A stretch of 64,000 bases of DNA, taken from Aeromonas salmonicida subsp. salmonicida (GTDB lineage Bacteria > Pseudomonadota > Gammaproteobacteria > Enterobacterales > Aeromonadaceae). A program made the translations under genes and the position numbers. The notes under the pieces were generated by a model. It was not told where the DNA came from. It worked only from the letters and a program-made list of their open reading frames with translations, and made no database searches. Below are positions 45,271 to 54,089 of the stretch, in pieces (position 1 is the stretch's first letter; each line of letters opens with the position of its first letter). The DNA lies in the NCBI RefSeq assembly GCF_001643305.1, contig NZ_LSGW01000088.1:1-64000 (forward strand), in the 5' to 3' direction.

Positions 45271-46972
45271 CTTTGTTGCTTACCCATTCTTTAATGACCT
45301 GTGCGGCCAGATCCGGTTCGTTCGCCACCAGCGCACGTACCGCCTTGAGCAGATCCTCGTCACGGTGCAGATCCGGCAGTTTCAGATGGCCGTCACGCAC
45401 CCCGAATACCGGCTCGGACTCGGCCTGAGCGGCCAGCAGACTGAGCTCGTCATCCCCACCCAGCACTATGCTGTTGTCCAGATCCAGATCCCCTTCCGGT
45501 CGTGCATCCGGGTAAAGCAGACGCTTCAGCATGGGGCGTACCACTGTGACAATCAATACGATAATCACCAGCACTGACGCTGCTATGCGCACCGCACGCC
45601 AGAACCAGGGTTGCTCGTAGATGGGCGCGTCGGCCACATTTTCAAGCTCGGGCCGGTTGAACGGAATGGCGACCACTTCCAGAGTATCACCGCGGGTCAC
45701 ATCAAAGCCAAGCCCGCCGCTCAACAGACGACGCAGGGTATCGAGTTCGGCCTGGGAACGGGCCTCACGGGTGACGGCGCCATCGGCACCGGCGATGGAC
45801 TTGTAATCCACGGCTACCGAGACTGTCATGCGGCGAATACCCCCCATCTGGCGGCGAATATGGCTGACGGTGGTATCCAGTTCGAAGTTGCGGGTTGCTT
45901 CCTTGCGGGAACGACCGGAGGAAGAGGCGGCTCCGCCATCCCCGCCTGCGGCTTCCTCGGGAATATTCGATGCAGCGGGTGGCTGATTGGTGAGAGCACC
46001 CGGCACACCGCCGTTGCTGCCGCTGGCACTGTTCTCTTCCAGCGTCATCTCGGAACGCACGGCAGGCAGGTCCGGGTTATAGGTCTTGCGGGTCTGCTCC
46101 TGCTGGGAGAAGTCGAGGGAGAGGTCAACTTCCGCCGTATAATTGTCGGCGCCCAGTACGGGTATCAGGATGGCGTCAATTTTTTGTTTGTATTCCACTT
46201 CCTGCTTCTGCTGCATCGCAAACTCCTTGCGGGTCTGGGCAGAGACAGGATCTTGCGAACCGGAATTGAGCAGGCGACCGTTCTGATCGGTCACAGTGAC
46301 ACGGGTCGGCTCCAGGCCATGTACGGCGGAGGCGACCATGTCGACGATGGAATCCACTTCCCCCTGACCAAGGGCATTGCCCTTGAGGCTCAGCACCACG
46401 GTCGCACTGGGTTTGCGCTCGTTGCGGGCGAATACGTTGTCTTTCGGAATGGCCAGCAGCACCTGGGCCTTGGCCACGTTCTGGAACTGCTCGATGGCGC
46501 TCGCCAGCTGGCGCTCACGGCTTAACTTGAGGCGCTCCGTCTCCATGCGCTGGCTGACGCCAAAGCTGGAATCCTTGAGCAGTATGGACTCGCCATCGTT
46601 GCTGGCATCGGTATTGGTGGCAAGGCCGGCGCGGGTCAGGCGCAGGCGGATATCGGCATATTTTTCGGCGCTGACCAGCACGCTCTTGCCATCCACCTCA
46701 TAGGGGATCTTCTGGGCGTCAAGGTAGTCCAGGGTCTTGACCAGCTCCTGGGTGCTGTAGGTGCCAAGGGGACGCATGTCCGGCTCCTTGCCCCACAACA
46801 GGATGAAAACGGCGATCGCCAGACAGATGGCCAGCCCCAGGATCAGGGTAATTTGCCGCAGCACATCCGTGTTGGACAGGAAGCCGAGAGCTGAACTCTT
46901 TTGCTCGTTCTCATCGAGGGCAGCGGAGCTCTCCTCGTTGATCAGCAGTTCGCCATTTTGGTCAGTAGCCAC
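45263..46972 (-). CDS. fliF: Flagellar MS-ring protein FliF
   Basis: 569-residue base of the flagellum. It has two membrane helices (about 35-55 and 455-475), ring-building motifs between them (PLGTYSTQELVKTLDYLDAQKIPYEV, SALSERQLASAIEQ-type region), and the cytoplasmic C-terminal FliG-binding tail (about 535-569, LLKAVRALVANEPDLAAQVIKEWV). Start is GTG with AAGGA eight bases upstream. Confidence 0.96.
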   Translation of the reverse strand: MATDQNGELLINEESSAALDENEQKSSALGFLSNTDVLRQITLILGLAICLAIAVFILLWGKEPDMRPLGTYSTQELVKTLDYLDAQKIPYEVDGKSVLVSAEKYADIRLRLTRAGLATNTDASNDGESILLKDSSFGVSQRMETERLKLSRERQLASAIEQFQNVAKAQVLLAIPKDNVFARNERKPSATVVLSLKGNALGQGEVDSIVDMVASAVHGLEPTRVTVTDQNGRLLNSGSQDPVSAQTRKEFAMQQKQEVEYKQKIDAILIPVLGADNYTAEVDLSLDFSQQEQTRKTYNPDLPAVRSEMTLEENSASGSNGGVPGALTNQPPAASNIPEEAAGGDGGAASSSGRSRKEATRNFELDTTVSHIRRQMGGIRRMTVSVAVDYKSIAGADGAVTREARSQAELDTLRRLLSGGLGFDVTRGDTLEVVAIPFNRPELENVADAPIYEQPWFWRAVRIAASVLVIIVLIVTVVRPMLKRLLYPDARPEGDLDLDNSIVLGGDDELSLLAAQAESEPVFGVRDGHLKLPDLHRDEDLLKAVRALVANEPDLAAQVIKEWVSNKDA

Positions 46973-47018
46973 GATTTATGTCCTTATTGCTGACATGTGC
47001 ATGATATTCAGTAATCTC

Positions 47019-47336
47019 TTATACCGGCATGTTCATGATGGTCTTGTAGGCATCGACCATCTTGTTGCGCACCTGCACCGTTGCCTCGAAGGCGATAGAG
47101 GATTTCTGGCCGGCGATCATCACATCGGACAGATCGACGGACTTGTCGCCCATATCGAAACGGGTGCGCAGATCATTGGCGGCGCCTTGCAGTTCGTTGA
47201 CGTTGCCGAGCGCCTGCTGCAGCAACTGACCAAAATCAGAGGTGACCTGACGACCGGGCTGAGTCAGCGGCGTGGCACCAGCTTCAACCTTGAGAGCCTG
47301 CATCTCTTGCATCAGGCTGCTTGCACTAATTTCCAT
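47019..47336 (-). CDS. fliE: Flagellar hook-basal body protein FliE
   Basis: 105-residue rod adaptor joining the MS ring to the rod. Conserved FGQLLQQALGNVNELQGAANDLRTRFDMGDKSVDLSDVMIAGQKSSIAFEATVQVRNKMVDAYKTIMNMPV is intact. It is the first gene of the cluster, directly behind a strong sigma-54 promoter. Confidence 0.96.
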   Translation of the reverse strand: MEISASSLMQEMQALKVEAGATPLTQPGRQVTSDFGQLLQQALGNVNELQGAANDLRTRFDMGDKSVDLSDVMIAGQKSSIAFEATVQVRNKMVDAYKTIMNMPV

Positions 47337-47376
47337 ATCTCATCCCCAGACAAATCATTGACGCTGGCATCCAATA

Positions 47377-47392
47377 AGCAATTAGAGTGCCA
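47377..47392 (-). promoter_or_regulatory. Sigma-54 promoter of the fliE operon
   Basis: TGGCACTCTAATTGCT on the minus strand is an excellent -24/-12 match with GG and GC ten bases apart. The predicted start is about 30 bases before the fliE ATG. An FlrC-type activator is expected but is not encoded nearby. Confidence 0.85.
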
Positions 47393-47493
47393 ATACGTTA
47401 GGAGTGGCGTGAGGATGCGTGGCCAGACCAGAGCAGACGGATTCGACAAGGACTGATGGCTCTGATTAAATCCGGTGTTGACGCCCACTTTTA

Positions 47494-48402
47494 ATGGTTG
47501 GCAAGGAGTCATCTCTGGATTATCGCAAACCTGTGTTCAAGGCGATGGACTACATAAGCCAGCATCTGGATGACAATCCCAGTCTGGATGAGGTCGCGAC
47601 GGCGGCCGCCATCTCCACCTTTCACTTTCACCGCATTTTCAAGACGATGGTCGGAGAGACTATCGCCGGCTTTACCCGGCGCCTGCGCATGGAACGTGCG
47701 GCCCGTCGCTTGCTGGCCGCACCGCAGAGCGATATCACCACCCTCGCGCTGGCCGCCGGGTTCTCCAGCTCCCAGAATTTCGCCAAGGCCTTTCGCCTGC
47801 ACTTCGCCATGAGCCCCTCGGAATACCGCCAGCAACAAGGGGGAAACTGGAAAAGCAAGATTGGAAACGATCCCCTGCCCTTTGAAACCTATGATGGCCT
47901 GGTCATGCACCCGGTCACAGAACACCAGGGTCTGTTGCAGGGGGCGAGCGTCAAGCAGATGCCCGCCCGGCGCGTTGCATATATGCGCCGTATGGGTCCT
48001 TATGGCAAGGAGACCTGCGAGCAAGCCCATCGGGATTTACTTGCACTGTTCGCGTCAGACGAGGCGATGACACCGGCAGGCACCTTGAGTCTCTATTGGG
48101 ATATTCCTGACATCACCGATGAGACGCGTTGTCGCACAGACATCTGCATTGAATTGGGCCCCGAAATCCACGCAGGGCGCCAGTTAACCACCCAGACCAT
48201 CGCCGCTGGCCCCTATGCGGTATGCCAGTTTATCGCTCGCGGCGATCAGCTGGTCACCACTTGGGAGACGGCGTTTGGCTGGCTGGTGAGCAAAGGGCTG
48301 AGCTGCGACGACCGTCCGTGTTACGAGCAATACCACGCGGGCACTGACCCCGACCGGGATCATTACGTGTTTGATATCTGTATCCCGCTTATCAACCCAT
48401 AA
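47494..48402 (+). CDS. AraC-family regulator with GyrI-like effector domain
   Basis: 302-residue regulator. Residues about 12-112 form two helix-turn-helix motifs (PSLDEVATAAAISTFHFHRIFK and DITTLALAAGFSSSQNFAKAFRLHFAMSPSEYR). Residues about 135-300 are a GyrI-like (SOUL/Rob-type) small-molecule binding domain (MPARRVAYMRRMGPYGK, ICIELGPEI, YEQYHAGTDP). The ATG at 47494 has no ribosome binding site, but AAGGAG lies inside the frame at 47503-47508, six bases before a CTG codon at 47515, so translation may really begin there. The regulated gene may be the adjacent amidohydrolase. Confidence 0.88.
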   Translation: MVGKESSLDYRKPVFKAMDYISQHLDDNPSLDEVATAAAISTFHFHRIFKTMVGETIAGFTRRLRMERAARRLLAAPQSDITTLALAAGFSSSQNFAKAFRLHFAMSPSEYRQQQGGNWKSKIGNDPLPFETYDGLVMHPVTEHQGLLQGASVKQMPARRVAYMRRMGPYGKETCEQAHRDLLALFASDEAMTPAGTLSLYWDIPDITDETRCRTDICIELGPEIHAGRQLTTQTIAAGPYAVCQFIARGDQLVTTWETAFGWLVSKGLSCDDRPCYEQYHAGTDPDRDHYVFDICIPLINP

Positions 48403-48468
48403 GCCGATACCCCATTTCCATTCACCCTCTTCGGTGCCTTCGGGCGCCGAAGCGACGGAGTCATGCCC

Positions 48469-50220
48469 ATGAATGTCAAAACACTGTTTCTTGCCAGCCT
48501 GCTGGTGAGCCTTCCGATGGCAGCCAATGCCCAGTCACAGAGCCAGACCCTGATCTTTGGCGGCACCATCTACAGCGGCGATCCGGCGAACCCTCACCCG
48601 GAGGCAGTCGGTATTGAAGGTAAAAAGATCGTGGCGGTCGGCAGTTACCAGGAGGTCAGTGCCCGGCTCGGCAGCCATGCCAACCAGATTGATCTGAAAG
48701 GAAAGTATCTGATGCCGGGACTCATCGACAGTCATGTGCATGCGGCCTTTGCCGGATTTCAGGCCATGACGGTTAACTTTCCCGATGCCATGAGTCAGGT
48801 TAAGCAACTGCAACAATTTCTGACCAGCAGCCAGGATGACCCCCGGCTGACACTCGGTGACGTGCAGCTATACAGCAATGTCTCGCTCGACTACTGGCAT
48901 CAGCTACCCCTGCTCGATCAGGTGTTCAATGGCCCGCAGTACCGGCAGGTCCCCGTGGTGCTGGCCGGATCGGATGCCCACACCGGCTGGGCCAATCAGG
49001 CCATGCTGCGCAAGGCAGGCATTGATGGCGAGTCCCTTGCCGGTCGCTATGCCCCATTGAAAGGCAATTTTGGCCTCACCCCATCCGGCAAGCTGAATGG
49101 CTTTGCCTCGGAAGGCGGGTGGGATGCCATCCTCAAGGCGCTGCCACCCGTCAGCGACGAGACGATTGCCAATGCCATCATGACTGCTGCCAAGCAACTT
49201 AATCAGGTGGGCATTACCGCCTGGATGGACCCTATCAGCAATATTCGCCCCCTCGCGCCTATCTTCAACGCCGAGCCGGATCGCCGTGACACCGGCCTGT
49301 TGCCGGCATACAGCATGCTATCGCGGGAAGGCAAGCTGACCGGGCATGTATCCGCCCTTGCTCTGGTGGGGATCAACGCCTCTCCCGCCATCATTGATGA
49401 CGTCCTGGCGCTCCAGCGGCAGTTCCAAGATGCCCCGGATGTCAAACTGGTGGGGATCAAGATCCTGCAAGATGGAGTCATCGAGTTTCCATCCCAGACC
49501 GCCAAGTTGAGCGAGCCCTATCTCAACCGCCCCGGTTACAGCGGCAGAGACGATCTGGACAAGCAGCGCTTCAACGAGCTGATCCGCACGGCGGATGCCC
49601 ATCAACTGATCGCTCATTTCCACGCCATCGGCGATCGGGCCGTCCGTGAATCCCTCAATGCCATCGCCTATGCTCGGGCCCACAATGAAGATCGCCGCCT
49701 GCTGCACAGCATCACCCACCTGGAAGTGGTGAGCCCGGCCAGCATTGCCCGTTTCAAACCACTCAATGTGGCCGCCTCAATGCAACTGTTGTGGGCCGGG
49801 AAAAACGTGGCGACCACCATGCTGCTGGAGGGGAAAGTGCCCCCTGCCCTGCTGTCCCGTCTCTATCCGGCAGGCAGCCTGCTGCAAAGCGGCGCCATTC
49901 TCGCCGGTGCCAGTGACTGGCCGGTATCCAGCCCCAACCCCTTCCTTGCGATATATACCGCGATCACCCGCCAGGGCGAACTTGGCTTGCTGCCCCCTGC
50001 CAGCGAGCAGATCAGCCGCCAGGCTATCTTGCAGGCTTACACGCTCAACGCAGCCAAGGTGATTGGACAGGAGAAACAGACAGGATCAATCAGCATAGGC
50101 AAGAGTGCTGATCTGGTATTGCTGGATCGCAATCTGGAGCAGGTTGCGAGCGAGCAGATCAAGGATACCAAGGTGCTGTGGACCATGTTCAAAGGCAAAC
50201 GGGTCTATCAGGCCCTCTAA
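48469..50220 (+). CDS. Secreted metal-dependent amidohydrolase, YtcJ-like
   Basis: 583-residue amidohydrolase with a Sec signal peptide (MNVKTLFLASLLVSLPMAANA, cut before QSQ). The metal-binding motifs are visible: DSHVHA (about 90), the His of HFHAIGDRAV, HLEVV, and the Asp of GASDWPVSSPNPF, with the final beta-sandwich segment GKSADLVLLDRNL. Family members hydrolyse amide or related bonds in diverse cyclic substrates; the one used here is unknown. The second ATG was taken as start because GGAG lies eight bases before it. A 10-bp hairpin (about 48429-48452) separates it from the AraC gene. Confidence 0.88.
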   Translation: MNVKTLFLASLLVSLPMAANAQSQSQTLIFGGTIYSGDPANPHPEAVGIEGKKIVAVGSYQEVSARLGSHANQIDLKGKYLMPGLIDSHVHAAFAGFQAMTVNFPDAMSQVKQLQQFLTSSQDDPRLTLGDVQLYSNVSLDYWHQLPLLDQVFNGPQYRQVPVVLAGSDAHTGWANQAMLRKAGIDGESLAGRYAPLKGNFGLTPSGKLNGFASEGGWDAILKALPPVSDETIANAIMTAAKQLNQVGITAWMDPISNIRPLAPIFNAEPDRRDTGLLPAYSMLSREGKLTGHVSALALVGINASPAIIDDVLALQRQFQDAPDVKLVGIKILQDGVIEFPSQTAKLSEPYLNRPGYSGRDDLDKQRFNELIRTADAHQLIAHFHAIGDRAVRESLNAIAYARAHNEDRRLLHSITHLEVVSPASIARFKPLNVAASMQLLWAGKNVATTMLLEGKVPPALLSRLYPAGSLLQSGAILAGASDWPVSSPNPFLAIYTAITRQGELGLLPPASEQISRQAILQAYTLNAAKVIGQEKQTGSISIGKSADLVLLDRNLEQVASEQIKDTKVLWTMFKGKRVYQAL

Positions 50221-50232
50221 TCCAGAGAGAGG

Positions 50233-50256
50233 AAAAAGGCCCACTATGCGGGCCTT
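50233..50256 (-). terminator. Hairpin terminator between the amidohydrolase and SYLF genes
   Basis: On the minus strand AAGGCCC-GCATAGT-GGGCCTT is followed by five T. It may also act for the plus-strand amidohydrolase, which ends just before it. Confidence 0.6.
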
Positions 50257-50312
50257 CATGAATAGGTCATGGCAAAACCATTACCTGCTGTGACCAGCTG
50301 ATAACGACTCGA

Positions 50313-51098
50313 TTATCGGCTTTTTTCAGTCAGATCCTTGTCCACCCAGTACTTGGATCCCGAGATGCTGGCATCGAGCAGCAGCCCCGTCTCGCCGATC
50401 TGATAGATGGCCATGCCGCCATTGTACTTGGCGGTGAGCCCGGCGCTCTCCTTGCCCGCTACCGCCCCCACCTCTGAGGTCGCCTCCCAGCCCTTGGTCA
50501 CGAAGGCATCGAACCTGGCCTTGTCTTCAAACAGGATCACCTGCTGGTAGAACTTGCCGCCAAGGCCGGCCGAGAGGCCAGCGCCCAGCATTTTCATGTA
50601 GGTGTGCTGGCCGCTGCCGCGATTGATCGCCACCCCTGCCCCCTGATTGGTTTGCAACATCAGGGAGAACTTGCGTGAATCGAACACCGCATAGCCATAC
50701 GCCCGGTTAAACAACAACTTGGCAGAGGGTTGTTCGTTGAATAGCCTCACCAGGGCTGTGTCGGCCATGGTATCGAGGGCGAGTCGTGCTTCTGGCGCCG
50801 TCTTGGGCTCACGCATCTCGTCGAGCTTCTTGTCGGCGACCACCAGCCACTCCTTGCCGGTTGCTATGCTCTTGTCGGTCCAGGCCCCGGCGGTATTGAA
50901 CGCCTCCGAGCCCCACTGGGAGACGGACGCCCAGGTCGCCTTGGAGAAATCGGTCACGCTCCGCCACGCCTCCTTGCTGGTGTCGCTCACAGCCGTGCCA
51001 AGGTCGGCGGCGGCCTCCTTTACCTTGGCCCAATCGGCCAGGATGGGGGTCGAGGCCAGCGCCAATGTCGTTGCCAATACCAGGAATCGAATCTTCAT
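50313..51098 (-). CDS. Exported SYLF (YSC84-like) domain protein
   Basis: 261-residue protein with a signal peptide (ending near ILADW). Residues about 25-110 are helical and Trp/Ala-rich. The SYLF domain (about 135-261) is well preserved: LLFNRAYGYAVFDSRKFSLMLQTNQGAGVAINRGSG, KMLGAGLSAGLGGKFYQQVILFED and DASISGSKYWVDKDL. SYLF domains bind lipids in eukaryotes; the bacterial exported form has no firm role. The start at 51098 has GGAGA upstream. It appears to be a single gene. Confidence 0.85.
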   Translation of the reverse strand: MKIRFLVLATTLALASTPILADWAKVKEAAADLGTAVSDTSKEAWRSVTDFSKATWASVSQWGSEAFNTAGAWTDKSIATGKEWLVVADKKLDEMREPKTAPEARLALDTMADTALVRLFNEQPSAKLLFNRAYGYAVFDSRKFSLMLQTNQGAGVAINRGSGQHTYMKMLGAGLSAGLGGKFYQQVILFEDKARFDAFVTKGWEATSEVGAVAGKESAGLTAKYNGGMAIYQIGETGLLLDASISGSKYWVDKDLTEKSR

Positions 51099-51296
51099 GG
51101 GTTCTCCACCATCTGTGATGAGCTGACCCTCACAGTAGCAGAATAAGGGACCGCCGGATAAGTGTGAGGCCCACAACACCAGTCAGTGGATGACGCACGG
51201 CCTGACCTCATATGAACACCTGAGCACCCAATCCGGTATCCGAGATGCCCGGCAAGCCTGGCTGAAAGGGTCCGTTCCCCCATGACGGCGCTGGCG

Positions 51297-51665
51297 TTAT
51301 TCCTTGTCGCAGCAGGCGTTGGCAGGCAGAACATGAGGGGAACAACTGGACTCGGCACGCATCATGCCGCATGCCTCGGGGTGACCGGCGCAGCACTCCT
51401 CCGTGAGGTAGCCTATCAATGCCAGCATGAGAGGGATGTTTGCGCGATAACGCAGGAAGCGACCCTCTTGTTCCACCGACAGCAAGCCGGCGTGCAACAT
51501 GGCCTTGAGGTGAAATGACAGTGTGTTGGGGGCGATATCGAGACTGCTGGAAAGCTCCCCGGCCACCCGTCCCTCCAGGCCCGCTTTCACCAGCAGACGC
51601 CAGACATCGAGCCGAATGCCGGAGGAGAGGGATTCAAACACCTTGGTGGCCATCGCTTTGTTCAT
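51297..51665 (-). CDS. ArsR-family regulator with Cys-rich C-terminus
   Basis: 122-residue winged-helix repressor (LRVAGELSSSLDIAPNTLSFHLKAMLHAGLLSVEQEGRFLRYRAN-type HTH core, about residues 20-80). The last 30 residues contain EECCAGHPEACG and SSCSP...NACCDKE: seven Cys plus His, a likely metal or metalloid sensor. The ATG at 51665 has AGG eight bases upstream. Related regulators normally control arsenic genes, but none is present; instead it diverges from a Cys-rich operon 250 bases away. Confidence 0.85.
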   Translation of the reverse strand: MNKAMATKVFESLSSGIRLDVWRLLVKAGLEGRVAGELSSSLDIAPNTLSFHLKAMLHAGLLSVEQEGRFLRYRANIPLMLALIGYLTEECCAGHPEACGMMRAESSCSPHVLPANACCDKE

Positions 51666-51833
51666 GTCATTCACCTTGAATTTTCATCAATAACTCATTA
51701 TTTCAGCAAGATACGTACGATTAACATGCGTGAGACAAGCAGCTCGCCCCTCCCGGGAACGAGCACTGATCGTTGCACAACCAGACCCAACCATCTTGCG
51801 ACCAGCGCACTGTAACAGGGCCTTCGTCCCTGA

Positions 51834-51869
51834 TATGCAATGAAAACACATGTTTTATTCATTTGCATA
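51834..51869. promoter_or_regulatory. 36-bp imperfect dyad upstream of the DUF134 operon
   Basis: TATGCAATGAAAACA on the left is mirrored by TGTTTTATTCATTTGCATA on the right around a central CA. The right arm overlaps a possible -35 (TTTGCA), 18 bases before TATAAA at 51886-51891. This is the placement expected of a repressor operator. Confidence 0.55.
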
Positions 51870-51916
51870 CCCTGATTGCCCGGCGTATAAATGGCATATG
51901 CTAAATAGGAGTGCTT

Positions 51917-52225
51917 ATGCCCAGACCCAAGATTGCCCGCCAGATCTGTGGCCGCCCCGCCAACAGTTGCTTCAAACCCAATGGCCGCCCCATGCACCAG
52001 CTGGAGCAGGTCGCCCTTGCTGCCGACGAATTCGAGGCACTGCGCCTGGTGGATCTGGAAGGCATGCAGCAACAGGAGGCCGCCGTCGTGATGGGGGTCT
52101 CTCGTCAGACCCTGGCCAACATCCTTAAAAAAGCCCGCTACAAAGTGGTGGACTGTCTGAGCCAGGGCAAAGCCTTGATGATGCAGGCGAGCGACCCCGA
52201 CACCAGTGGAGACATACCCCTATGA
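51917..52225 (+). CDS. DUF134 family predicted DNA-binding protein
   Basis: 102-residue protein of the DUF134 family. MPRPKIARQICGRPANSCFKPNGRP is the conserved N-terminus with two Cys, and EFEALRLVDLEGMQQQEAAVVMGVSRQTLANILKKAR is a sigma-70 region-4-like HTH (about 38-75). It probably autoregulates its operon. AGGAG five bases before the ATG at 51917 sets the start. The stop overlaps the next ATG (ATGA). Confidence 0.88.
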   Translation: MPRPKIARQICGRPANSCFKPNGRPMHQLEQVALAADEFEALRLVDLEGMQQQEAAVVMGVSRQTLANILKKARYKVVDCLSQGKALMMQASDPDTSGDIPL

Positions 52226-52746
52226 ATACAGAACATGGCCTGATGATGGCACCAGCAGCCAACCGTGCCGTCATGCTGACCCGGGGCCAGCTGGCCAGTC
52301 ACTTTACCCGCGCCGAACAGCTGCAAATAGTAGGCCCCGAGGGCACTGTGCTCGCCACCCTGCCCAACCCGGCAGCCGGTGAGGGTTGTGGCGACAAACA
52401 GGCGCTGCTGGTCACCCTCAAGGCTCATCAAGTCAATCAGGTAGTAGTACGCAATATCGGTGAGCGAATGCTGGGAGGCTTGTTGACCGGCGGCATGCAG
52501 GTGGTGCAGTGTCGCTCGGCGCGACTGCCGTGGCCGGCACTGCTGGCTGAAAGCAATTTGCAACCTCTGACCGAGCCAAGCCAGGGCCGCAGGTCACAGC
52601 GCCATGCTGGCAAACCCGTCATCCACGCCATCAAACGCGATGGCCATGACGGCGCTGAGCGTCCCCCTTGTCAGGGAGGCTGCTGCGGCGAAGGGAACAC
52701 AGGGTGCCACAACACCAAGGAGGCAAACTCATGTCACTGCTGCTGA
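52222..52746 (+). CDS. NifX/NifB-type iron-molybdenum cofactor-like domain protein with Cys-rich tail
   Basis: 174-residue protein. Residues about 15-110 are a dinitrogenase iron-molybdenum cofactor (NifX/MTH1175-like) domain (QLASHFTRAEQLQIVG..., VVVRNIGERMLGGLLTGGMQVV). The tail has PPCQGGCCGEGNTGCHN...SCHCC, eight Cys in 27 residues, apt for metal or Fe-S binding. No nitrogenase genes exist here; such proteins occur in non-diazotrophs with unknown function. Translation is coupled to the DUF134 gene, and its end overlaps the next gene by 16 bases. Confidence 0.85.
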   Translation: MNTEHGLMMAPAANRAVMLTRGQLASHFTRAEQLQIVGPEGTVLATLPNPAAGEGCGDKQALLVTLKAHQVNQVVVRNIGERMLGGLLTGGMQVVQCRSARLPWPALLAESNLQPLTEPSQGRRSQRHAGKPVIHAIKRDGHDGAERPPCQGGCCGEGNTGCHNTKEANSCHCC

Positions 52747-52913
52747 TCACCATACTGGCCGCCTTTGTGCTGATCGTCGCCATGGGCTCCCTGCTCTGGT
52801 GGCGCCAGTACAGGCTGGCGCAAAAGCGCGCGGATAAAGCGGTGCGCCCCTGTGGCTGCGCGAGCACCTGCACCGATCACCTCTACCAGATAAGCGAACC
52901 TGGGCCCAAGTAG
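52731..52913 (+). CDS. Small membrane protein with Cys motif
   Basis: 60-residue protein: one membrane helix (about 2-24), a basic segment, then PCGCASTC. It resembles small FeoB-associated Cys-rich membrane proteins in layout only. A strong AGGAGG seven bases upstream of the ATG supports translation. It is the third gene of the Cys-rich operon. Confidence 0.75.
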   Translation: MSLLLITILAAFVLIVAMGSLLWWRQYRLAQKRADKAVRPCGCASTCTDHLYQISEPGPK

Positions 52914-52952
52914 AAAGGTAAGAACCGGCAATACTGGGGAAAATTGCTGACA

Positions 52953-54089
52953 TCAGTGGCTTGAACCGCGGCCAGGTCCCGAAAGATCGCTGCCGACCGG
53001 GCTGGTGGCGGGCTCCTGATACTGCTGATGTATGGTGCGAAACGCCTCCTTGTTGCGAAGCGCGGCTTCCACGCAGACGGGGTCAAACTGGCTGCTGGCA
53101 TGCTCCTCCAGATAGGCAAACGCCCTGTCAAACGGCCAGGCCTGCTTGTAGGGGCGCTCGCTGGTGAGAGCATCGAACACATCTGCCACCGCAACGATAC
53201 GCGCCGCCAGCGGAATAGCCTCCCCCGCCAGCCCCTCCGGGTAACCGGTGCCGTCAAAACGCTCATGATGGCAGGCGATGATATGGGTCAGCATGTCGGT
53301 ATGGTGAATGCCGTCGAGGCCAAATTCACTGATCATCAGGGCAATCATCTCCCGCCCCTTGCCGGGGTGGATCTTCATGATCTCGAACTCTTCCGGCGTC
53401 AGCTTGCCCGGTTTGAGCAAGATGGCGTCAGGCACCGCAATCTTGCCGATGTCGTGCAGCTCGGAGAAGAGGTAGATAAACTCCACCTCCTCGTCACTCA
53501 GCGAATGGCTCGTTGCAACGGAACGGGCGATCAGCCGGGAGTAGGCCGACATCCGGTGCAGATGGTTGGCGGTCTCCTCATCCCGATAACGGCTGAACTC
53601 CCGCGCCGTGGTGAGGGCGCCGCCAAGGGTCTGGATGGAGAAAAATTCCACCGCTATGATGGCCGACAGCACCTGGGCATAGGCTGACAACTCGCTGCGA
53701 ATGGGCTCCTTGAAGTAACCCGGCTCCATCGCATCGCAAAACAGAAAGCCGAACAGCTTGCTGTTGAACAGCAGCGGCTCCGTATAGCTGGAGGCATACC
53801 CCGCTTCCAGCAGCTTGCGGCTGTGCTCCGAGCTCGACCCCAGCAGGGAGTCCAGACTGTCGAGCACCCTGGGCTGTTTGTGTTCCGCCAGATAGCGCAG
53901 GGAGGGCACCTCGCTCAGTTTGACCTCGTACTGCACCAGAGGAGAGCTCCCCTCAGTGCTGTGGGCAAAGGTCTTGAGCCTGTCCGTATGCGGGTCATAG
54001 ATAGCGATGGCCACCCGGCTCAACTTGTCAAAGCGCTGCCTGAGCGTGGCATGCACATGCTGCATTCTCTCGCCAAATGAGCTTTCCAT
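52953..54089 (-). CDS. GAF and HD-GYP domain protein, predicted cyclic-di-GMP phosphodiesterase
   Basis: 378-residue cytoplasmic signalling protein. Residues about 5-165 form a GAF-like sensor domain. The HD-GYP domain (about 180-345) has the HD in ELHDIGKIAVPDAILLKPGKL, further metal ligands (KIHPGKG, HIIACHHERFDGTGYPEGL, ADVFDALTSERPYKQAW) all conserved, so it should degrade cyclic di-GMP. The ATG at 54089 has GGAGG five bases upstream; the longer frame crosses the promoter region of rimO and is rejected. It could affect motility, but no direct link is seen. Confidence 0.88.
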   Translation of the reverse strand: MESSFGERMQHVHATLRQRFDKLSRVAIAIYDPHTDRLKTFAHSTEGSSPLVQYEVKLSEVPSLRYLAEHKQPRVLDSLDSLLGSSSEHSRKLLEAGYASSYTEPLLFNSKLFGFLFCDAMEPGYFKEPIRSELSAYAQVLSAIIAVEFFSIQTLGGALTTAREFSRYRDEETANHLHRMSAYSRLIARSVATSHSLSDEEVEFIYLFSELHDIGKIAVPDAILLKPGKLTPEEFEIMKIHPGKGREMIALMISEFGLDGIHHTDMLTHIIACHHERFDGTGYPEGLAGEAIPLAARIVAVADVFDALTSERPYKQAWPFDRAFAYLEEHASSQFDPVCVEAALRNKEAFRTIHQQYQEPATSPVGSDLSGPGRGSSH

